A stretch of 64,000 bases of DNA. Origin: CAZHVS01 sp964536015. GTDB lineage: Bacteria; Bacteroidota; Ignavibacteria; Ignavibacteriales; Ignavibacteriaceae. Both the position numbers and the translations under genes were made by a program. The notes beneath the pieces were generated by a model. It was not told the origin of the DNA. It was given only the letters and a program-made list of their open reading frames with translations, and ran no database searches. Positions 62,258-64,000 of the stretch are shown here, one piece after another; positions within the stretch are counted from its first letter, which is position 1; each line of letters starts with the position of its first letter. Location: contig CAZHVS010000013.1 of assembly GCA_964536015.1 (NCBI GenBank), forward strand, positions 23,687 through 87,686. Reading direction: 5' to 3'.

Positions 62258-62788
62258 ATGAAAGTATTGGTTGGTTCAAAAAATCCTGTTAAGATTGAAG
62301 CAGTAAGAACAGCATTTAATTTTTATTTTGCTGAAGCAGAAATAATTGGAATTGAAGTTAATTCAAAAGTACCAAAACAACCGGTAAATAATGAAACCTT
62401 CAAAGGAGCAGAAAACCGAGCTGAAGAGTTGTATAAAATTAACAAAGCAGATAATCTTAATGCAGAATATTTTGCAGGCATTGAAGGCGGAATAATGAAA
62501 ATTTATGACCGCTGGTTCTCATTTGGATGTATGTGCATTATAAATAAAGAAGGGAAAAAAAGTTTTGGCACTTCAGCACATTTCCAGCTTCCGGATGATG
62601 TTGTAGAAGAATTGCTTAAAGGTGAAGAGCTTGGTGACGTGATGGATAAAATCCAGCGCAAACAAAATACTAAACAAAAAGAAGGAGCGATTGGATACTT
62701 AACAAAAGGATTTATAGACCGGAAAGAATTATATATGCATGGAATAATTTCAGCATTAATTCCTTTTGTAAGAAAAGAAATATTTTAA
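62258..62788 (+). CDS. yjjX: Inosine/xanthosine triphosphatase
   Basis: The 176-aa protein cleans non-canonical purine nucleotides (ITP/XTP) from the pool. Landmarks are GSKNPVKIEAV at the N terminus, the acidic motif FAGIEGGI, and GAIGYLTKGFIDRKELY, all typical of the YjjX/NTPase family. Length is right for the family (about 170-180). The stop codon shares bases with the convergent acyltransferase gene at 62785. Confidence 0.9.
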   Translation: MKVLVGSKNPVKIEAVRTAFNFYFAEAEIIGIEVNSKVPKQPVNNETFKGAENRAEELYKINKADNLNAEYFAGIEGGIMKIYDRWFSFGCMCIINKEGKKSFGTSAHFQLPDDVVEELLKGEELGDVMDKIQRKQNTKQKEGAIGYLTKGFIDRKELYMHGIISALIPFVRKEIF

Positions 62789-63834
62789 TAATTGAAAATA
62801 AATTCTTTTAATTGCTTTCTGTACTTTTCCCAAAAATAAACTCCCGCTGAAACAGTTCCTGTAATTAACACAAACCATATAACAAGGGATTGCAACGATT
62901 GTGTTCGATATATTTCTGTTGCAATGTTACCAATAATTATCCATTGCAACACATAAGCCGTAGTAACATTTTTTCCAATCCATTTTATATAAATGACAAT
63001 TTTGTTATCATCCATAAATTTCACCAGCAATTGAACAAGCACTAAATAACCAGCCAGGAATAACACACATAAAAGAAAAAATAGACTACCGTGGTGATAA
63101 TATTCAAACAAATTTGTACTTACATCAAAGAAAACATACCTTGTTATCCACAAACCAAGACACCAAACAATGATAATCAGCAAAGTTTTATGAAGATTAA
63201 ACCAGAGTTTGTGAGAATATAGCCTAAGAAACCAGAAGAAAGAATATCCAAGCAAGGGATAAGCAAGCCAAGGAAATAACGGAAAATAAGACCAGGTGAA
63301 ATTTCCATAGAGAAAAGCATTTATAAATGCCAATAATGAATCGTTTTCACCAAAAGGTTTTAATACTTCACTAAATCCGGTAACTAACAAAGCTAAAATA
63401 AAAGGAACAAGATATGATTTATTTAACAAAGGTTTTAATAAAGCAATTAGTATTATACTTAATCCAGCAAGGAATAAAATATCCACACCAAAAATATATT
63501 TTAATGGATTTAATGGATAATGCCCACTAAAAATTCTTATAAGCAGGTTAAGATTTAATAAAATATTAAGTGCAAGTCCACCAAAAAATATTTTTATCCC
63601 TCTTAGTAAAAATTGTTTTCTACTTTTAGAGGATTTAGCAAGAAAGAACCCCATAACAGCCATAAAAACAGGCGCAGCAGGAGGACCTCCAAGAAAGAGA
63701 GAAATTTTTCCTACAAAACTTCTGTAAACATTCGGAAGAGCAAATACTTCCATAAGATGTACTTGAATCATGAAAAGTACAGCAAGACCTTTAAGAAGGT
63801 CAGCAAGTTCATATCTGTTTGAAGATTTATCCAT
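62785..63834 (-). CDS. Multipass acyltransferase-like membrane protein (HGSNAT/DUF1624 type)
   Basis: The 349-aa protein has about ten hydrophobic helices. It begins ELADLLKGLAVLFMIQVHLMEV, the R/D-xxRG-xxxxxMxxxH pattern of heparan-alpha-glucosaminide N-acetyltransferase-like and acyltransferase-3 families, in which a His in the first helix takes part in acyl transfer. It may acylate a surface sugar or glycan, but no neighbour points to a pathway. It shares its last four bases with the convergent yjjX gene. Confidence 0.65.
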   Translation of the reverse strand: MDKSSNRYELADLLKGLAVLFMIQVHLMEVFALPNVYRSFVGKISLFLGGPPAAPVFMAVMGFFLAKSSKSRKQFLLRGIKIFFGGLALNILLNLNLLIRIFSGHYPLNPLKYIFGVDILFLAGLSIILIALLKPLLNKSYLVPFILALLVTGFSEVLKPFGENDSLLAFINAFLYGNFTWSYFPLFPWLAYPLLGYSFFWFLRLYSHKLWFNLHKTLLIIIVWCLGLWITRYVFFDVSTNLFEYYHHGSLFFLLCVLFLAGYLVLVQLLVKFMDDNKIVIYIKWIGKNVTTAYVLQWIIIGNIATEIYRTQSLQSLVIWFVLITGTVSAGVYFWEKYRKQLKEFIFNY

Positions 63835-63854
63835 TAAAAATAAATTATTTAATT

Positions 63855-63883
63855 CAAAGATAATGTTAAAGTATTAAAAACAA
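63855..63883 (-). promoter_or_regulatory. Candidate promoter of the acyltransferase gene (TTG-N18-TATCTTTG)
   Basis: On the minus strand an exact TAnnTTTG element (63862-63855) has a TTG at 63883-63881, with 18-nt spacing. It lies 20-50 bp upstream of the start codon at 63834 and divergent to the tRNA promoter. Confidence 0.5.
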
Positions 63884-63891
63884 TAATCCAC

Positions 63892-63922
63892 TTTGAAACT
63901 CAGATTCAATTCAGTATTTTTG
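63892..63922 (+). promoter_or_regulatory. Candidate tRNA-Lys promoter (TTTG-N19-TATTTTTG)
   Basis: The -33 element TTTG at 63892-63895 and the -7 element TATTTTTG at 63915-63922 have the exact 19-nt spacing of Bacteroidota promoters. The expected start falls almost at the first base of the tRNA (63927), so the transcript would be near leaderless. Confidence 0.6.
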
Positions 63923-63926
63923 CAGT

Positions 63927-63999
63927 GCACCTTTAGCTCAGTTGGTAGAGCATTTGACTCTTAATCAACAGGTCGCCGGTTCGAGTCCGGCAAGGTGCA
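63927..63999 (+). tRNA. tRNA-Lys (anticodon CUU)
   Basis: A 73-nt cloverleaf fits: acceptor GCACCTT/AAGGTGC, D-arm GCTC/GAGC, anticodon stem with loop CTCTTAA giving anticodon CTT at 63960-63962, and T-arm GCCGG-TTCGAGT-CCGGC, with discriminator A at 63999. The first anticodon-stem pair is a T-C mismatch, a small oddity. It reads AAG codons. The window ends one base later, so a CCA end may or may not be encoded. Confidence 0.9.
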
Positions 64000-64000
64000 C

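Noticed and set aside
63925..64000. A tRNA with acceptor stem GTGCACC/GGTGCAC
   Set aside because: It would leave extra unpaired bases between the T-stem and acceptor. GCACCTT/AAGGTGC gives a normal cloverleaf of 73 nt.
1..64000. Prophage, integrative element or insertion sequence
   Set aside because: I found no integrase, transposase, phage structural gene or attachment-site duplication. The lone tRNA at the right edge has no adjoining integrase.

Overview
The window looks like a low-GC scaffold from the Ignavibacteria/Chlorobi side of the Bacteroidota, probably a metagenome-derived assembly because it contains a 100-N scaffold gap at 61631-61730. Three things point this way. Eight secreted proteins end in the type IX secretion (T9SS) C-terminal sorting domain with the NYPNPFNP-type motif. 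Several genes and the tRNA are preceded by the Bacteroidota -7 promoter element TAnnTTTG. The housekeeping genes (HemX-like protein plus hemACDEN, MaeB fused to a phosphotransacetylase-like domain, KdsB) fit a Gram-negative anaerobe or facultative anaerobe with lipopolysaccharide. This assignment is inferred from sequence character; no database search was run.

Layout. 1-14012 is almost entirely minus strand: a truncated LamG protein, a secreted GH57 glycosidase, a class A (A2-like) beta-lactamase, a 675-bp non-coding stretch rich in inverted repeats, a large ASH-domain/FG-GAP T9SS protein, and then a tight housekeeping run read right to left (amidohydrolase, plsC, gatC, kdsB, PLP desulfhydrase/deaminase, HIT protein, B12-binding domain). 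14220-24694 carries an S46 dipeptidyl-peptidase, a small outer-membrane protein on the minus strand, an unusual 566-aa Rossmann-fold protein and a 1867-aa surface protein. 24763-27668 (minus) holds a frameshifted outer-membrane pseudogene and an Omp28-like T9SS protein. 28120-38030 (plus) holds malic enzyme, valyl-tRNA synthetase, a phosphodiester glycosidase, a subtilase and a SIMPL protein.

38169-45156 is a complete-looking late heme operon: HemX/CcsA-like membrane protein, hemA, hemC, a lipoprotein-like gene, hemD, hemE (TTG start) and hemN. hemL and hemB are not in this window. 45166-55480 is mostly extracellular proteins, including two Ycf48/BNR-propeller proteins, a glycan-binding-domain protein and two alpha/beta hydrolases, plus a divergent glutamine synthetase. 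55653-64000 holds transketolase, a 53-aa cysteine-rich protein, phosphoglycerate mutase (gpmI), a beta-helix T9SS protein, the gap inside palindromic repeats, an NTF2-like protein, YjjX, an acyltransferase-like membrane protein and tRNA-Lys(CUU).

The most unusual object is the 1867-aa protein at 19091-24694. It appears to join an N-terminal Cys-Gln thioester (TQXA-type) adhesion domain, SdrD-B-like repeats and a choice-of-anchor-A domain, an architecture best known from Gram-positive wall-anchored adhesins, to a beta-propeller and a T9SS tail. That would be a covalent-adhesin design exported through T9SS. Other points worth a second look are the 38-bp palindromic units flanking the assembly gap, a perfect 19-bp inverted repeat built of 11-bp direct repeats, the small Cys protein behind tkt, and the extra gene within the heme operon.
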